Positions 63,467 to 64,000 of a DNA stretch of 64,000 nucleotides are shown here, one piece after another (the first letter of the stretch is position 1; each line of letters starts with the position of its first letter). Under the pieces are notes generated by a model. It was not told the origin of the DNA, ran no database searches, and saw nothing but the letters and a program-made list of their open reading frames with translations. A program made the translations under genes and the position numbers. The stretch is taken from assembly GCA_964244725.1 (NCBI GenBank), contig CAXTJQ010000003.1, forward strand, positions 124,001 to 188,000, given 5' to 3'. This DNA comes from Kumtagia sp964244725 (lineage in GTDB: Bacteria; Pseudomonadota; Alphaproteobacteria; Rhizobiales; Rhizobiaceae).

Positions 63467-64000
63467 ATGGCAGGCATCGTTCTACAAACGAGAACCGATG
63501 CGGCGAAAGCGCCGGTCCTGACCCCCGCTTCGCCCGCGCCGCTTCCCGAACAGGTTCGGCGGCGGCTGCTCGAACGACACGGCGGATTTGCGATCGCCTA
63601 TTCGGCCGCTCTGCAGCCGGACATGAACTATTTCGGCAATGACGACGGCTTCCTGAGCTACAAGCTGGTCGGCGGCACCGCTTTCGCGCTCGCAGACCCG
63701 ATCGCGCCCTTCGACCAGTGGGAAGGTCTGATCGACGCGTTCGTCTCGCAGATGAAGGACGTCGGTTTCTGGCAAGCCTCGCGCCGCACTGCGGAGATCC
63801 TGGCGCGTCGCGGGTTCTTCGTCAACGAGTTCGGCTGCGTGACGACGCTGGACCTGCGCGATTTTTCCTTTGCCGGAACCAAGCGCCGCAGCTTTCGAAC
63901 GGCGAAAAACCGCATGACGGCAAAAGGGCTCCGCGTCGTGGAGCGGCCCGTTCGCGACTTCGCGGCCGCCGACATCCTGGCGATCTCCGACGGCTGGCGC
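63467..64000 (+). CDS. DUF2156 (lysylphosphatidylglycerol synthetase-like) domain protein, 5' part
   Basis: The first 178 codons of a gene that leaves the window. FAIAYSAALQPDMNYFGNDD, SYKLVGGTAFALADPIAP and FWQASRRTAEILARRGFF match the DUF2156 GNAT-type domain found at the C-terminus of MprF and as stand-alone enzymes. Here there are no membrane helices at the N-terminus, so it may be the soluble form. AGGA lies five bases before ATG 63467; an ATG at 63461 is also in frame. Lipid aminoacylation is a family-level guess. Confidence 0.78.
   Translation, partial: MAGIVLQTRTDAAKAPVLTPASPAPLPEQVRRRLLERHGGFAIAYSAALQPDMNYFGNDDGFLSYKLVGGTAFALADPIAPFDQWEGLIDAFVSQMKDVGFWQASRRTAEILARRGFFVNEFGCVTTLDLRDFSFAGTKRRSFRTAKNRMTAKGLRVVERPVRDFAAADILAISDGWR

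Overview
The window is high-GC DNA with tightly packed genes on both strands. It reads as chromosome of an alphaproteobacterium, most likely order Hyphomicrobiales (Rhizobiales). This rests on gene content and layout (hom-recJ; folE-hisI; a glycine riboswitch upstream of gcvT-gcvH-gcvP; PccA; the photolyase / amine-oxidase-like / DUF1365 / CFA-synthase operon; DUF2336 and several Rhizobiales-type small proteins) and on two alphaproteobacterial regulatory motifs: a CtrA-type TTAA-N7-TTAA and a LexA-type GTTC-N7-GTTC. I could not fix the genus. There is no plasmid, phage or IS backbone. The accessory-looking parts are the GIY-YIG fragment and RND pump at the left end, a 2.4-kb stretch near 54.5-56.9 kb, and a toxin-antitoxin pair at 59.1-59.6 kb.

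Layout. 0-6.7 kb: end of a GIY-YIG nuclease gene, a two-adaptor RND efflux operon of TriABC-like architecture, and a convergent TetR gene. 6.9-10.6 kb: a 55-residue membrane protein, hydroxypyruvate isomerase, heptamer repeats, rlmB, tRNA-Tyr, tRNA-Gly and a GPH-type MFS transporter. 10.6-14.8 kb: an SDR, then a sulfur/alanine operon (cysK, alaX, sseA, GNAT). 14.8-16.8 kb: a CtrA-type site, a terminator-ended possible small RNA, alanine dehydrogenase and a divergent Lrp-family regulator. 16.9-24.9 kb: a Tat-exported CpdB-type nucleotidase, a Gly/Ser-rich exported protein, the photo-oxidative operon phr-FAD-DUF1365-cfa, a 45-residue protein and tRNA-Glu. 25-34 kb: a DUF882/M15-type lipoprotein, phaC, a small lipoprotein, alaC, hom, recJ and a patatin. 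34-42 kb: hisI, folE, a NifU-like scaffold, a LysR regulator, YidD with an N-terminal extension, thrS, an acyltransferase, a periplasmic protein and a nitroreductase. 42-54.5 kb: DUF2336, parE with a LexA-type box, a HAD phosphatase / P-loop ATPase fusion, the glycine-cleavage operon with its riboswitch, DUF1345, DUF188 and glutathione-dependent formaldehyde dehydrogenase. 54.5-64 kb: a gene-free stretch, a membrane-protein + M15-peptidase pair, pccA, ParDE, dnaE and the start of a DUF2156 protein.

Several groups work together. Glycine cleavage is switched on by glycine through the riboswitch and makes one-carbon units. The adjacent formaldehyde dehydrogenase also touches C1 metabolism, though it is not clearly in that operon. 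Ald with its regulator controls alanine/pyruvate exchange. AlaC and Hom both act in amino-acid synthesis. Phr, CFA synthase and their partners form a light/oxidative-stress unit with a heat-shock-sigma-like promoter. The items most worth following up are the membrane-protein/M15 pair, the HAD-ATPase fusion, the ParE toxin that reads on antisense through pccA, the extended YidD, the possible CtrA-linked small RNA, and the opposed G-rich heptamer arrays where hyi and rlmB converge.
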